Shown: positions 44,765 through 52,922, numbered from the stretch's first letter. The stretch is DNA of 64,000 bases from Agathobaculum sp. Marseille-P7918 (GCF_900625105.1 NZ_UYYD01000011.1:1-64000), one strand, 5' to 3'. Notes: generated by a model from the sequence alone, not told the origin. Made by a program: numbers and translations.

Positions 44765-45073
44765 CTATACCGCCTCCCGCACCAAACGCCATGCTTTTTG
44801 CACCAGATCGGATGCCGCCCGGATTTCCTCACGGGTGGCCTCGCCTCTGGCATTGGCCTGATGGGCCAGCTGGTTGACGTTGTTGCCGATGGCGGATAGC
44901 TCCCGCAACAGGGCAGCATAAGTGTCAGGCGGCCGGGGGCGCAGGTTTTCGCCCATGATAAGTTTTCGGATATGGGCATTTGCATTGAGGCCGGTTGCGG
45001 CACACTGGCGCATGAGATGTTCATGCTCGGCGTCACTGAGCCACAGGCCGATGCAGCGGGGTCTTGTTCTCAT
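44765..45073 (-). CDS. mobC: MobC-type relaxosome accessory protein of element 2
   Basis: The 102-residue protein has a ribbon-helix-helix-like core (IGLWLSDAEHEHLMRQCAATGLNANAHIRKLIMG) and the MobC motif ELSAIGNNVNQLAHQANARGE. The ATG at 45073 follows AAAGGATG; the upstream extension reads through palindrome copy 8. It precedes and is coupled to the relaxase gene, with the candidate oriT just upstream. Confidence 0.88.
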   Translation of the reverse strand: MRTRPRCIGLWLSDAEHEHLMRQCAATGLNANAHIRKLIMGENLRPRPPDTYAALLRELSAIGNNVNQLAHQANARGEATREEIRAASDLVQKAWRLVREAV

Positions 45074-45102
45074 GGCATCATCCTTTCGCTTGATATGGAA
45101 AA

Positions 45103-45123
45103 TGCGTCCCAACTTGGGACGCA
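45103..45123. repeat. Palindrome family 2, copy 8
   Basis: Perfect TGCGTCCCAA-C-TTGGGACGCA, 30 bases upstream of the mobC ATG and beside the candidate oriT. Confidence 0.88.
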
Positions 45124-45129
45124 TTAGGG

Positions 45130-45230
45130 GCGCGGGGTCTTAGGGGGTTCTCCCCCTAACAAGTGGCGTTTGTGGCACAAATGCCATACTTGCTCGTCCA
45201 GCGCCGCCTACGGCGACGCTGGGCGCGGCT
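45130..45230. other. Candidate oriT of element 2
   Basis: Noncoding stretch directly upstream of mobC-mobA. AGGGGG/CCCCCT hairpin, then TAACAAG and an inverted repeat TGGCGTTTGTG/CACAAATGCCA followed by ACTTG, then a further hairpin CAGCGCCG/CGGCGACGCTG. The CCCC(CT)AACAAG plus inverted repeat layout is shared with 5130-5165 of element 1. The nick site cannot be fixed from sequence. Confidence 0.55.
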
Positions 45231-45235
45231 CCCCT

Positions 45236-45838
45236 TTACCGGCTGGTTTCTGCGGGTGGCTTGACATAGGGCTTTCGTTTCCAGCCTTTTTCAAAGCGGT
45301 GTTCCAGCATAATGGCTCGGGTCAATTCTGCCTCGCTTTCCGGTGCATAGCGGATGCGCTGCGGCCTGCCATAGCGGTCATACAGATTGCCCCGGCACTT
45401 TTCCAGTTCTGCAAAGGTCATGTGGGCGGTGTAGCCGCTGGGATAGGTGATTTCGACAGTAGCGATAGGGAGCGCCGCCTTTTTGATGCGCTGCACTTGC
45501 TCCTTGTAGTTCAGAGGGTACACATCACCTACCACTATGCCGTCCCGCAGGCCGGTGACAACAATACGGAAGGCCCGGATTCCATCGGCAACAGATTCAT
45601 AGTGTGTCCAAATGGCGTGTCCCTCACTTTCCCGCAGAAACACATCCCTCTCCTTGACACACCATGTTCCTGTGGTGCAAATCATCCAGTAAAACACCCT
45701 GTTTTCCATATCGTTTTCCTGAAGGGCGTTAGTGATAGTCCGCACATCATAGCAGAACGTGCGGGCGCTGTCATAAGGATATGGACTGTCTTGTACTGCA
45801 CGGGAGAGATAGTCCAGCAGGTCAATCCGCTTTTCCAT
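45236..45838 (-). CDS. Conserved ICE protein of unknown function
   Basis: The 200-residue protein (MEKRIDLLDYLSRAVQDSPYPYDSARTFCYDVRTI..) is widespread, as far as memory serves, in Tn1549-like elements next to LPD28 and ArdC genes. It contains a Trp/Tyr-rich middle (YWMICTTGTWCVKERDVFLRESEG) and a basic C-terminus (KGWKRKPYVKPPAETSR). The ATG lies within the end of the upstream gene. No catalytic motif seen. Confidence 0.7.
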   Translation of the reverse strand: MEKRIDLLDYLSRAVQDSPYPYDSARTFCYDVRTITNALQENDMENRVFYWMICTTGTWCVKERDVFLRESEGHAIWTHYESVADGIRAFRIVVTGLRDGIVVGDVYPLNYKEQVQRIKKAALPIATVEITYPSGYTAHMTFAELEKCRGNLYDRYGRPQRIRYAPESEAELTRAIMLEHRFEKGWKRKPYVKPPAETSR

Positions 45839-46196
45839 AAATCTGCTCCAGCCGCAGCGGGTCATAATCCGGGGACAGGTACTTGTCCTCAAACTCGGCG
45901 GGGGTGTAATAGCCGATCTGCAATTCATCCAGAAAGTCACCGGCCTCAATGATCCGGCCTTCGGCTCCGACCCCCTCCACAGGAATTGGGGTCAGAATGG
46001 TGCCGTAAAAGCCGCTGTCCACCTCGGTCATCAGCCGGCGGGGCTGGCTCCAGTCCTCCGGGGCGGCCTGCACCTCATAGCAGTTCATTCCCAGATGGAC
46101 AGTCTGACGGCTGACCTTGTAGGGAGTATAGAGGGCGGGGATGCCGAAAATCTCGATTTCTTCCATTTTGGTGATACTGGCGTTAATAACATTCAT
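45822..46196 (-). CDS. LPD28-like domain protein
   Basis: The 124-residue protein has IEIFGIPALYTPYKVSRQTVHLGMNCYEVQAAPEDWSQPR, resembling the LPD28 domain found in large mobile-element polyproteins and ICE modules. ATG follows AAGGAGG. It overlaps the downstream gene by 17 bases. The role is unknown; the association with ArdC suggests a function during entry into the recipient. Confidence 0.65.
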   Translation of the reverse strand: MNVINASITKMEEIEIFGIPALYTPYKVSRQTVHLGMNCYEVQAAPEDWSQPRRLMTEVDSGFYGTILTPIPVEGVGAEGRIIEAGDFLDELQIGYYTPAEFEDKYLSPDYDPLRLEQIYGKAD

Positions 46197-46209
46197 GGTC
46201 TTGTCCTCC

Positions 46210-47187
46210 TTAGCGTTGTTGGGACGTATGCTTTTTGGCCTGCTCCTGCCGGGGCAGAACCGGATATAGTTCGGGGCATTGGCGTTCTATGCCGTCGATC
46301 AGTTCAGCAGCGGTTTCACGGATAAACTCAAGGGAGCTTTTCAATTCCTCCAGTTCCCGGTTTTTGCTCCATCCGGCAATATAGCCGAAAGAGTAGTCAG
46401 ATGTGTCCACACCGAAATGGTGACACACGACATAGGCGATACTCTCCGCCTCCACCTCACGGGTATGCCGGTCTTTTTCCGGCAATCCCGTGACGATCCC
46501 ATTTTCCACCGGCAAGGCGTGGCATTTGGCATGGGACACTTCATGGATCAGGGTCTTTAAGGTCTGCACTTCGCTCATGCCCGGACGGACGTATACACAT
46601 TGTTCTATGTGGCTAAAGCAGCCTTTGGCCGCCGACGGAAACGGGAAGTTAAAGTAGACCGGCACGGGTGATACGGCCTCCACAGCAGGAATCAGGGTAT
46701 TGTAATGCTCCACGCTGCCAGTCAGTTCGTTGACACACAAGGATGGAAGTTCCTTTCCCTCGGTCTGGCTCACATCAAATACTGTGGCAACTTTGAACGA
46801 TTGGCGCTTTACCATCACATTTTCCTTGACTGGACGGCCATTTTCGTCCAACACTGGGCGTCTGGTGGTCGGGTCTATTTTTTCACGTTCCACCATCGTT
46901 TGATAGGGGCAGGGGGCAAGGATGCGGATGCCCTTTTCCCCGCGCTTGACTGTTCTGCCGAAATCCTTTTTCCATGCCTGAAATCCAGCTATCCGGGATG
47001 CTCCGGGATATTGCAGCGCAATCAACAGCGCATTGTTGTAACTGTACCTGTGGAATTTAGACATGATTTTCAAATATTCCGCATAGCGCCCGCTTTCAAA
47101 CAGGTCTTTGATACCCTGTTCCAGCGTATCAGTGACTTCTTTCAACCGTTCTGCCGCTGTGGGATAATCTACAAGGGGGTTTCGCAT
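46210..47187 (-). CDS. ArdC-type antirestriction/ssDNA-binding protein
   Basis: The 325-residue protein has the ArdC N-terminal ssDNA-binding domain (SYNNALLIALQYPGASRIAGFQAWKKDFGRTVKRGEKGIRILAPCPY, residues 48-95) and a C-terminal zinc peptidase domain with TLIHEVSHAKCH (about 212-222) and a Glu in REVEAESIAYVVCHHFG. ArdC proteins protect incoming single-stranded DNA. ATG immediately follows the stop of the DUF3846 gene. Confidence 0.85.
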   Translation of the reverse strand: MRNPLVDYPTAAERLKEVTDTLEQGIKDLFESGRYAEYLKIMSKFHRYSYNNALLIALQYPGASRIAGFQAWKKDFGRTVKRGEKGIRILAPCPYQTMVEREKIDPTTRRPVLDENGRPVKENVMVKRQSFKVATVFDVSQTEGKELPSLCVNELTGSVEHYNTLIPAVEAVSPVPVYFNFPFPSAAKGCFSHIEQCVYVRPGMSEVQTLKTLIHEVSHAKCHALPVENGIVTGLPEKDRHTREVEAESIAYVVCHHFGVDTSDYSFGYIAGWSKNRELEELKSSLEFIRETAAELIDGIERQCPELYPVLPRQEQAKKHTSQQR

Positions 47188-47595
47188 TTAGCCACGCTCC
47201 ATAGGCTTATCACGGCCTTTGGGCTGAGGCGGCGCCTTGGGACGGGCAGGGACTTTCAGTGTTTCCAAATCGTTGCCTTTGACGGCAAGGAGGATCTCGG
47301 CGTGTTGGAATTTTTGCTTGAAAGTCTTAACTTGTTCCGGCGTAAGGGAACAAAAATTCTCCTCGCCCAAACCACAGACAAAGAATGTACCAAACACGCC
47401 GCCGTAACCGCCCTCTACACTTCGATTAAACGGAAGTTGCAGCAGCAGACCTTCTTCGTTGCAAACAATGGCAACTGGTTCTTGGTAGGGGTAGATTGCC
47501 TGAATTAGCCCACCTACTACGTCCTGCATTTCTTTCAGGCCATTGATTTCCTTTTCATAGGGGGCTATTCCCGGCTCAACAACTAACACGTTCAG
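47188..47595 (-). CDS. DUF3846 family protein
   Basis: The 133-135-residue protein has VLVVEPGIAPYEKEINGLKEMQDVVGGLIQAIYPYQEPVAIVCNEEG, diagnostic of DUF3846. AAAAGGAGTG lies nine bases before a CTG (47595) encoding the family's expected first residue, and 15 bases before the first canonical start, GTG 47589. CTG initiation is plausible but uncertain. Common in conjugative elements, function unknown. Confidence 0.8.
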   Translation of the reverse strand: MNVLVVEPGIAPYEKEINGLKEMQDVVGGLIQAIYPYQEPVAIVCNEEGLLLQLPFNRSVEGGYGGVFGTFFVCGLGEENFCSLTPEQVKTFKQKFQHAEILLAVKGNDLETLKVPARPKAPPQPKGRDKPMERG

Positions 47596-47656
47596 CTTTT
47601 ATCACTCCTTTTCTGATTTTAGGCACAAAAAAAGCGCCTCTCGGCGCTGTTTCGGT

Positions 47657-49789
47657 TTATCTTCCTTTTATTCCGTCTTTGATGGCCTGTTTGGCTTTAT
47701 CGCGTTCTTCCATCTTCCTCTGCAAATCCAGCGCATTGAACACCTTACGCTTGACCTCGCTGATGGTCGGCAGGCGGGTATTCGGGAAATATTCCTTCAG
47801 CTCACCGCTGGTAAAAATATACTTCTGTTCCGGCTCTGCCTTGGGCTTGTCAGGGGTAATGATAGCAGCGATTTTCTTTTCGTCCACCGGAGCGGGGGGC
47901 GGCTTGACGGCAGCGGGCTTGCTGGCAGGTGTGGGCGGTGAAGGCGTTTTGTTGGGTGCCTTGGCCTGTTCTGCTTTCGCGGCTTTTTCCGCCTCCTGAG
48001 CAGCGCGGCTGGCCTCTTTTAATTCAGTGGCCTGCGCCATAGTGGGTACAGTTCCCTTGGATTTTATAAAACTGACCACTTTGGATTGTTCATCCGGTTT
48101 GAGGTAGGATAGTTCTACGGCTGTATTAAACGGTAGTTTTTTGTCATCTACCTGTTGTTTCAGTTCGGGCACAAGGGAGTCGATGCGGACAAGGCGATTG
48201 ACCTGGTTGCGGCTCATTCCCATATCCTCGGCCACGATCTGATCGGTACGCTTGCTCGGCCCGGCAAGCATATCCATCTTGGAACGGCGTCCGGCCTTGC
48301 GGGCAAGCGCCTCCATCTTCATTTTGGCAGCGCGGGCCAGTTCCGACGTGGGAATATCCTGACGGTGCAGGTTTCCATCCACCACTTCAATGCGGGCGCT
48401 GTCATCGTCCATCTGAACGATGACAACGGGAACAGGGTAATTAAGCTGTTTGGCGATGTCATGCCGTCGATGACCGGACAGCAATTCCAGTCCACCGCCC
48501 TCGCGGGGACGGGCCTTAACCGGCTCGTTGATACCGTTTGCCTTGATAGAATCAAACAGTTCTTTGTAGTCATCCACTTCCCGGTTGATTGTAAAGGGAT
48601 GATCCAGAAAGTCAAAGAAATAGTCCGGGTGCAGACGCATAGAGTAGCCTTCCCCCTCTTTGGGAATAGGGATGGCTTTCAGCGCCTTATCATCCGGCTT
48701 ATCCAGGCGGTCTGAAAACACCTGCGTAATTTTTACGCCTTTCGGCGGTTCTTTTGCGGGTGATGCTTTGGTATCAGGAGCCTTGGCCACCTCGGCGGGT
48801 TTCTTGACCTCGGGAGCAGGCGCGGCCTTGGGGTCGGGTGCCTTGGCTGCCTCGGCGGGTTTTTTGACCTCGGGAGCAGGCGCAGCCTTGGGATCGGGAG
48901 CCTTGGCCGCCTCGGCGGGTTTCTTGACCTCGGGGACAGGTGCAGCCTTGGGGTCAGGAGCCTTGGCCGCCTCGGCGGGTTTCTTGACCTCGGGAGCAGG
49001 CGCGGCCTTGGGATCGGGTGCCTTGGCCGCCTCGGCGGGTTTCTTGACCTCGGGGGCAGGTGCAGCCTTGGGGTCAGGAGCCTTGGCCGCCTCGGCAGGT
49101 TTCTTGACCTCGGAGGCAGGCGCGGCCTTGGGATCGGGTGCCTTGGCCGCCTCGGCAGGTTTCTTGACCTCGGAGGCAGGCGCGGCCTTGGGGTCGGGTG
49201 CCTTGGCTGCCTTGGCAGGTTTTTTGACCTCGGGAGCAGGCGTGGCCTTGGGATCAGGTGCCTTGGCCGCCTCGGCTGGCTTTTTGACCTCGGGAGCCGG
49301 TGCGGCCTTGGGATCAGGTGCCTTGGCCGCCTCGTCAGGCTTTTTCACCTCGGTGGTAGATACGGCTTTGGCATCCGGTTTGCTGTCAGGTAGAGAGGGC
49401 GAAGATTGCATATTAACATTGGCTTTGGCTTTATCAGCCAGTTTGTTTGGAAGGTTGAGCGCCACAGCCTTGATGGTCTGCTTGCCAGCTTTTTTTGCTG
49501 CGGCAACTCGCCGTGCCCCGTCAAGAACTTCATATTGCCCATCTTCCAACAGGCGGACGCTGATCGGTTCTTTAATTCCGTGTTTTCGTACATCTTCCAC
49601 CAGCGCCTCAAAAGCGGGGGAGCGTTCATCCAGCTTGAAAAGTGGGTTTATCTTGAGCTTGGATAGTTCAACCTCGCTCTCGATTTTTACGACCGGCTCC
49701 CCGTCTGTTTTCGTGTTGTCCGGCCCAGTCGGTGATTTGGCCGTTTGATTATTGGCGGCAGGTGATTCAGAGTGTTTGTTATCGGGCAT
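47657..49789 (-). CDS. Double ParB-domain protein with 20-residue repeat linker
   Basis: The 710-residue protein has two ParB N-terminal-type domains. The first (about 40-115) has EALVEDVRKHGIKEPI and box LDGARRVAAAKKAG; the second (about 365-600) has DSIKANGINEPV, box LSGHRRHDIAKQLN and a ParB HTH (DMGMSRNQVNRLVRI, FNTAVELSYLKPDEQ). Between them are ten 20-residue units (KKPAEAAKAPDPKAAPAPEV), then a Pro/Ala/Lys tail. ATG follows GGAGG. Palindrome copy 9 lies 35 bases upstream. Likely roles: maintenance, or global regulation through palindrome family 2. Confidence 0.82.
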   Translation of the reverse strand: MPDNKHSESPAANNQTAKSPTGPDNTKTDGEPVVKIESEVELSKLKINPLFKLDERSPAFEALVEDVRKHGIKEPISVRLLEDGQYEVLDGARRVAAAKKAGKQTIKAVALNLPNKLADKAKANVNMQSSPSLPDSKPDAKAVSTTEVKKPDEAAKAPDPKAAPAPEVKKPAEAAKAPDPKATPAPEVKKPAKAAKAPDPKAAPASEVKKPAEAAKAPDPKAAPASEVKKPAEAAKAPDPKAAPAPEVKKPAEAAKAPDPKAAPAPEVKKPAEAAKAPDPKAAPVPEVKKPAEAAKAPDPKAAPAPEVKKPAEAAKAPDPKAAPAPEVKKPAEVAKAPDTKASPAKEPPKGVKITQVFSDRLDKPDDKALKAIPIPKEGEGYSMRLHPDYFFDFLDHPFTINREVDDYKELFDSIKANGINEPVKARPREGGGLELLSGHRRHDIAKQLNYPVPVVIVQMDDDSARIEVVDGNLHRQDIPTSELARAAKMKMEALARKAGRRSKMDMLAGPSKRTDQIVAEDMGMSRNQVNRLVRIDSLVPELKQQVDDKKLPFNTAVELSYLKPDEQSKVVSFIKSKGTVPTMAQATELKEASRAAQEAEKAAKAEQAKAPNKTPSPPTPASKPAAVKPPPAPVDEKKIAAIITPDKPKAEPEQKYIFTSGELKEYFPNTRLPTISEVKRKVFNALDLQRKMEERDKAKQAIKDGIKGR
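48772..49371 (-). repeat. Ten 60-bp tandem repeats in the ParB-like gene
   Basis: Ten in-phase 60-bp units code for the Lys-Pro-Ala linker. Units differ by scattered synonymous and a few coding changes (Ala/Val/Ser/Thr near the end of units), so copy number can vary by slippage without frameshift. Confidence 0.9.
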
Positions 49790-49823
49790 ATAATTCCTCC
49801 TTTTCGGCCCAAAATATCAGAAA

Positions 49824-49844
49824 TGCGTCCCAACTTGGGACGCA
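49824..49844. repeat. Palindrome family 2, copy 9
   Basis: Perfect TGCGTCCCAA-C-TTGGGACGCA, 35 bases upstream of the ParB-like gene. Confidence 0.88.
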
Positions 49845-49896
49845 ATACGGCGGGCAATATGCAATTTTGCGTTGTTCACCTCCTGCGCTTGCGGTC

Positions 49897-50865
49897 TTAC
49901 TGCCCGTATAGGTCATGCTGCACCTCGGCTTGGTAGTAATGCCCTATGGTTGCCGGGGCATTATATAGCGCGGTCAGCAGATACCCTCGGATGTTGCGGA
50001 TTTTTGTGGTGTTTTCCTTCATGCGCTCCAGCACATACTCTATGTGTGATTGCTCCAGGCGCCAAAACCGATCTTTTACTGCATCTATGGGTCTTTCTTC
50101 GCCTCCTATGCGGATTGTGGCTCGGGTACTGCAAAGGGTATCGGTGATTAAATCCAGAATTTCATTTACCTCATCAAGTCCATACCGTTCTCTAAGCTGG
50201 TTGTACTCGATATTGTCTTTCACTTCCTCACGGCACTCGCGTCGATCCATCGGTCGTATCGGAATACCTTGTGATGGATGGATAGATGGATCAAGATAAC
50301 TCCCGTAAGGATAGATTATATTATTATAATTACCGTCCGATTTTCGGAAGTCTGCACTTCCGATTTCCGGAAGTCTTGAAGTCTGTTTTTCCGAAGTCAA
50401 GACTTCTGATATTCCGAAGTCTTGACTTCCGAAATTCGGAAGTCTGGGGTCTGTTGCAGCCGGAGGTGGGGACACCTCCGGCTGCTTGGGAAGGTCTGGT
50501 GAGGTAAATTGCTTGACATAAATTTTTGCTGGTCTGCCTTGTCCTTGGCGGATACGTTCTATCAAGCCGATGCCTTTGGCTGCATCCAGTTCAGCTAAAA
50601 GTTTGACGGCTTTTTCATGGCCGCAGTTCAGATCGCGCTGTATCTCATCCAAGGAATAGTAGATGTATACGCGGCCTAATTCATCATACCATCCGTTTCG
50701 GGAAGATAGTCCCATTCGGTCAAGCAACAGGCCATAGAGCAGTTTGGCATCGGTTGACAGGCTTTTGAATTGCGGGGCGGTTATCAGTAGACGGGGGATG
50801 CGGTAGTAGCTAAACCCATCTGACTGCCCGCCGTAGAAATAGTCAAAATTCACTTTCTCGCCCAC
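49897..50865 (-). CDS. RepA_N-type replication initiator
   Basis: The 322-residue protein starts with a RepA_N domain (FSYYRIPRLLITAPQFKSLSTDAKLLYGLLLDRMGLSSRN..YIYYSLDEIQRDLNC, residues 17-100), a winged-helix fold, then a linker (150-205) and a helical C-terminal domain (YGLDEVNEILDLITDTLCS). It would start replication of the excised circle. GTG follows GGAGG. The linker-coding DNA carries direct and inverted repeats, as in RepA_N plasmids whose origin lies in the gene. Confidence 0.85.
   Translation of the reverse strand: MGEKVNFDYFYGGQSDGFSYYRIPRLLITAPQFKSLSTDAKLLYGLLLDRMGLSSRNGWYDELGRVYIYYSLDEIQRDLNCGHEKAVKLLAELDAAKGIGLIERIRQGQGRPAKIYVKQFTSPDLPKQPEVSPPPAATDPRLPNFGSQDFGISEVLTSEKQTSRLPEIGSADFRKSDGNYNNIIYPYGSYLDPSIHPSQGIPIRPMDRRECREEVKDNIEYNQLRERYGLDEVNEILDLITDTLCSTRATIRIGGEERPIDAVKDRFWRLEQSHIEYVLERMKENTTKIRNIRGYLLTALYNAPATIGHYYQAEVQHDLYGQ
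50300..50455. other. Candidate replication origin (iterons) inside repA
   Basis: About seven copies of CGGAAGTC / GACTTCCG or one-mismatch forms (50344-50453) in both orientations lie next to an AT-rich stretch (50309-50332). Both sit within the linker region of the replication gene, the usual place for RepA_N origins. Confidence 0.6.
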
Positions 50866-50893
50866 ACTGTCACCTCCGTATGGGTATAAAAAA

Positions 50894-50919
50894 AGGGACG
50901 TTCGTTTTTGAACGTCCCT
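50894..50919 (-). terminator. Terminator between the tRNA and repA
   Basis: 10-bp stem AGGGACGTTC/GAACGTCCCT followed on the minus strand by a run of seven T; it stops tRNA transcription before repA. Confidence 0.85.
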
Positions 50920-50971
50920 ATGGATTGCGTCTTGAATGGCAAAGATATGTCGATTTCATCATAGAAAAGGG

Positions 50972-51006
50972 AAAAGGCTTGTTTTCTGACGAAAACAAGC
51001 CTTTTT
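50972..51006 (-). terminator. Terminator of the intact tRNA-Ala
   Basis: 15-bp stem AAAAGGCTTGTTTTC/GAAAACAAGCCTTTT directly 3' of the tRNA on the minus strand. Confidence 0.8.
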
Positions 51007-51015
51007 GCGTACCCT
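51007..51015. repeat. 3' arm of the stem flanking the intact tRNA-Ala
   Basis: GCGTACCCT is the reverse complement of AGGGTACGC at 51119-51127, so the pre-tRNA ends can pair around the tRNA. Confidence 0.65.
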
Positions 51016-51016
51016 T

Positions 51017-51092
<76 letters not shown>

Positions 51093-51184
51093 ATATTCTT
51101 CCAAAAATGGAAGTTTATAGGGTACGCGGTATGAAGTTGTCGATTGTTGGTTGCTCATTGGGGGCATACTTTTCATTTCGCAGG

Positions 51185-51206
51185 CTCCCAGCTGAGCTAT
51201 ACCCCC
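51185..51206 (-). tRNA. 5' part (22 nt) of the tRNA-Ala brought by element 1
   Basis: Nucleotides 1-22 (GGGGGTATAGCTCAGCTGGG and the last two bases) end at the CTCCCA core; its 3' part is at 10719-10778. The flank 51214-51235 pairs with 10697-10717. Confidence 0.85.
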
Positions 51207-51275
51207 ATATAAGAGGATGCGCTGGGTATTTCTTATTCAGTTTTGTGTGGGGTGCTGGTACACGATTGTAACGGG

Positions 51276-51297
51276 CTCCCAGCTGAGCTACGCCCCC
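51276..51297 (-). tRNA. 5' part (22 nt) of the original chromosomal tRNA-Ala
   Basis: GGGGGCGTAGCTCAGCTGGG and two more bases, ending at the same CTCCCA core. It sits directly downstream of the tRNA promoter. Its 3' part is expected left of the window. Confidence 0.75.
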
Positions 51298-51334
51298 ATC
51301 ACAGGATGCGTCAGCAGTTCTGACGACAAAATAT

Positions 51335-51363
51335 ATTATACTCAGCAAAGGGGCGTATGTCAA
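51335..51363 (-). promoter_or_regulatory. Host promoter of the tRNA-Ala locus
   Basis: Minus-strand TTGACA (51358-51363), 17-bp spacer, TATAAT (51335-51340): a perfect consensus promoter reading through both 5' remnants into the intact tRNA. Confidence 0.92.
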
Positions 51364-51413
51364 GGAAAAAATCCAATATCCCGCAAGTTTTTGCAAAATT
51401 TCTGCGCCAGACA

Positions 51414-51452
51414 GCAAAACGCCCGTGCTTGGAGACGGCACGGGCGTTTTGC
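51414..51452 (-). terminator. Terminator of the eda-VOC-kdgK operon
   Basis: 15-bp stem GCAAAACGCCCGTGC/GCACGGGCGTTTTGC, T-rich on the minus strand. Confidence 0.88.
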
Positions 51453-51524
51453 ATTTGTGGGATAGGGATGGTTATCAGTATGATAGAAACTCCGGCAAAA
51501 CCGGAAATGGCTTGCGGGAAAAAA

Positions 51525-52550
51525 TCAGCGCTGGATACGGCCGGAACCGTCGCCGCCGGCGAGCTTCTCGACCTCGGCAACCGTAACCATGTTGTAGTCG
51601 CCTTCGATGGAGTGCTTGAGCGCGGAAGCCGCAACAGCGAACTCAACCGCTTCCTGGGTGGACTTGCCGGTCAGCAGGGAGTAGATCAGGCCGCCGCCGA
51701 AGGAGTCGCCGCCGCCGACACGGTCGATGATGTGCAGGTCGTACTTCTTGGAGAAGCAGTACTCGCCGGAAGCCACGTCGTACAGCATAGCGCTCCAGCC
51801 GTTGTCGAACGCGGAGTGGGACTCACGCAGGGTGATGGCAACCTTCTCGAAGCCGAACTTGTCAGCCAGCTGCTTGGCAACCGACTTGTAGCCCTCGCGG
51901 TTGATTTCGCCCGCGTAGATGTCGGTCGCTTCCGCCTCGATGCCGAATACGTCCTTGGCATCCTCCTCGTTGGAGATGCACACGTCAACATACTGGCACA
52001 GGTCGGTCATCGCTTCGCGCGCCTGCTCGCGGGTCCACAGCTTGCCGCGGTAGTTCAGGTCGCAGGAGATTTTGACGCCGTGCGCCTTGGCAGCCTGGCA
52101 GGCCTCGCGGCAGATGTCAACCACGTTCGGGCCCAGTGCCGGGGTGATGCCGGTGAAGTGGAACCAGTCCACGCCCTCGAAGATCTTGTTCCAGTCGAAG
52201 TCTGCGGTGGTTGCTTCCTGGATGGCGGAGTGCGCACGGTCATAGATGCAGACCGAGCCGCGCTGAGAAGCGCCCTTCTCGTTGTAGTAGATGCCGACAC
52301 GGTCGCCGCCGCGGGTGATCATGCTGGTGTCTACGCCGTAGCGGCGCAGGGAGTTGACCGCCGCCTGGCCGATCGCGTGGGTCGGCAGCTTTGTGACGTA
52401 AGCGGCATCCAGGCCGTAGTTGGCCAGGGAAACGGCAACGTTAGCTTCGCCGCCGCCGAAGGTGAATTCGAGGTGGTCAGCCTGTACGAAACGCTCGTAG
52501 TTGTACGGCTGGAGACGGACCATCAGTTCGCCGAAAGTAACGATTTTCAT
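51525..52550 (-). CDS. kdgK: 2-dehydro-3-deoxygluconokinase (PfkB family)
   Basis: The 341-residue sugar kinase phosphorylates ketodeoxygluconate to KDPG. PfkB features: FGGGEANVAVSLANYG near the N-terminus and the catalytic Asp in RVGGGDSFGGGLIY (about residue 285). It is the third gene after the KDPG aldolase and a VOC protein, which completes the lower Entner-Doudoroff/uronate route. ATG follows a GGAGGAT-type site. Confidence 0.9.
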   Translation of the reverse strand: MKIVTFGELMVRLQPYNYERFVQADHLEFTFGGGEANVAVSLANYGLDAAYVTKLPTHAIGQAAVNSLRRYGVDTSMITRGGDRVGIYYNEKGASQRGSVCIYDRAHSAIQEATTADFDWNKIFEGVDWFHFTGITPALGPNVVDICREACQAAKAHGVKISCDLNYRGKLWTREQAREAMTDLCQYVDVCISNEEDAKDVFGIEAEATDIYAGEINREGYKSVAKQLADKFGFEKVAITLRESHSAFDNGWSAMLYDVASGEYCFSKKYDLHIIDRVGGGDSFGGGLIYSLLTGKSTQEAVEFAVAASALKHSIEGDYNMVTVAEVEKLAGGDGSGRIQR

Positions 52551-52577
52551 GTTGTATCCTCCGTAATAATTTGGTGA

Positions 52578-52922
52578 TTACTGCTTGCCGACCAGATGGA
52601 TCGCAAAGCCGCAGATCTCGTCGGTCAGGTAGATGGCGTTAAGCGTGCCGTCCGCCTTGAACTTGGCGGTGGCGTCGTTGAAGGAAAAGCCGCGTGCTTC
52701 CAGCTCGGCCTTGGCCGCGGCAACGTCCGGCGTACCGATGGCGATGTGGCCGTTCTTGCCCATGTAGGGCTCCTTCATCAGTTCGATATCGCCGGAGAAG
52801 AACGAGCTGTTGCCTTCCTTGACCGCAAAGCCGAACAGGGTGTGGAACATCTCGGCGGCCTTCTGCGCCTCTTCCTTGTTGGCGGCGTTGATGCCGATGT
52901 GCGCCAGCGAATACTTAACCAT
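52578..52922 (-). CDS. VOC-fold (glyoxalase-like) protein
   Basis: The 114-residue protein has the beta-alpha-beta-beta-beta VOC pattern (HIGINAANKEEAQKAAEMFHTLFGF, IELMKEPYMGKNGHIAIGTPDVAAAKAELEARGF, CGFAIHLVGK) with candidate metal ligands His8, Glu47 and His59. It overlaps eda by 8 bases and precedes kdgK. A sugar-acid isomerase or binding role in the KDG pathway is likely but not assured. Confidence 0.75.
   Translation of the reverse strand: MVKYSLAHIGINAANKEEAQKAAEMFHTLFGFAVKEGNSSFFSGDIELMKEPYMGKNGHIAIGTPDVAAAKAELEARGFSFNDATAKFKADGTLNAIYLTDEICGFAIHLVGKQ

Noticed and set aside
48772-49371. Regular 60-bp repeats as a possible CRISPR array
   Set aside because: There are no unique spacers; units are contiguous, in frame and coding. 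No cas genes are present.
48660-49748. 362-codon plus-strand frame with regular 20-residue repeats
   Set aside because: It is the antisense of the ten 60-bp repeats in the ParB-like gene, so the repeats come from that gene.
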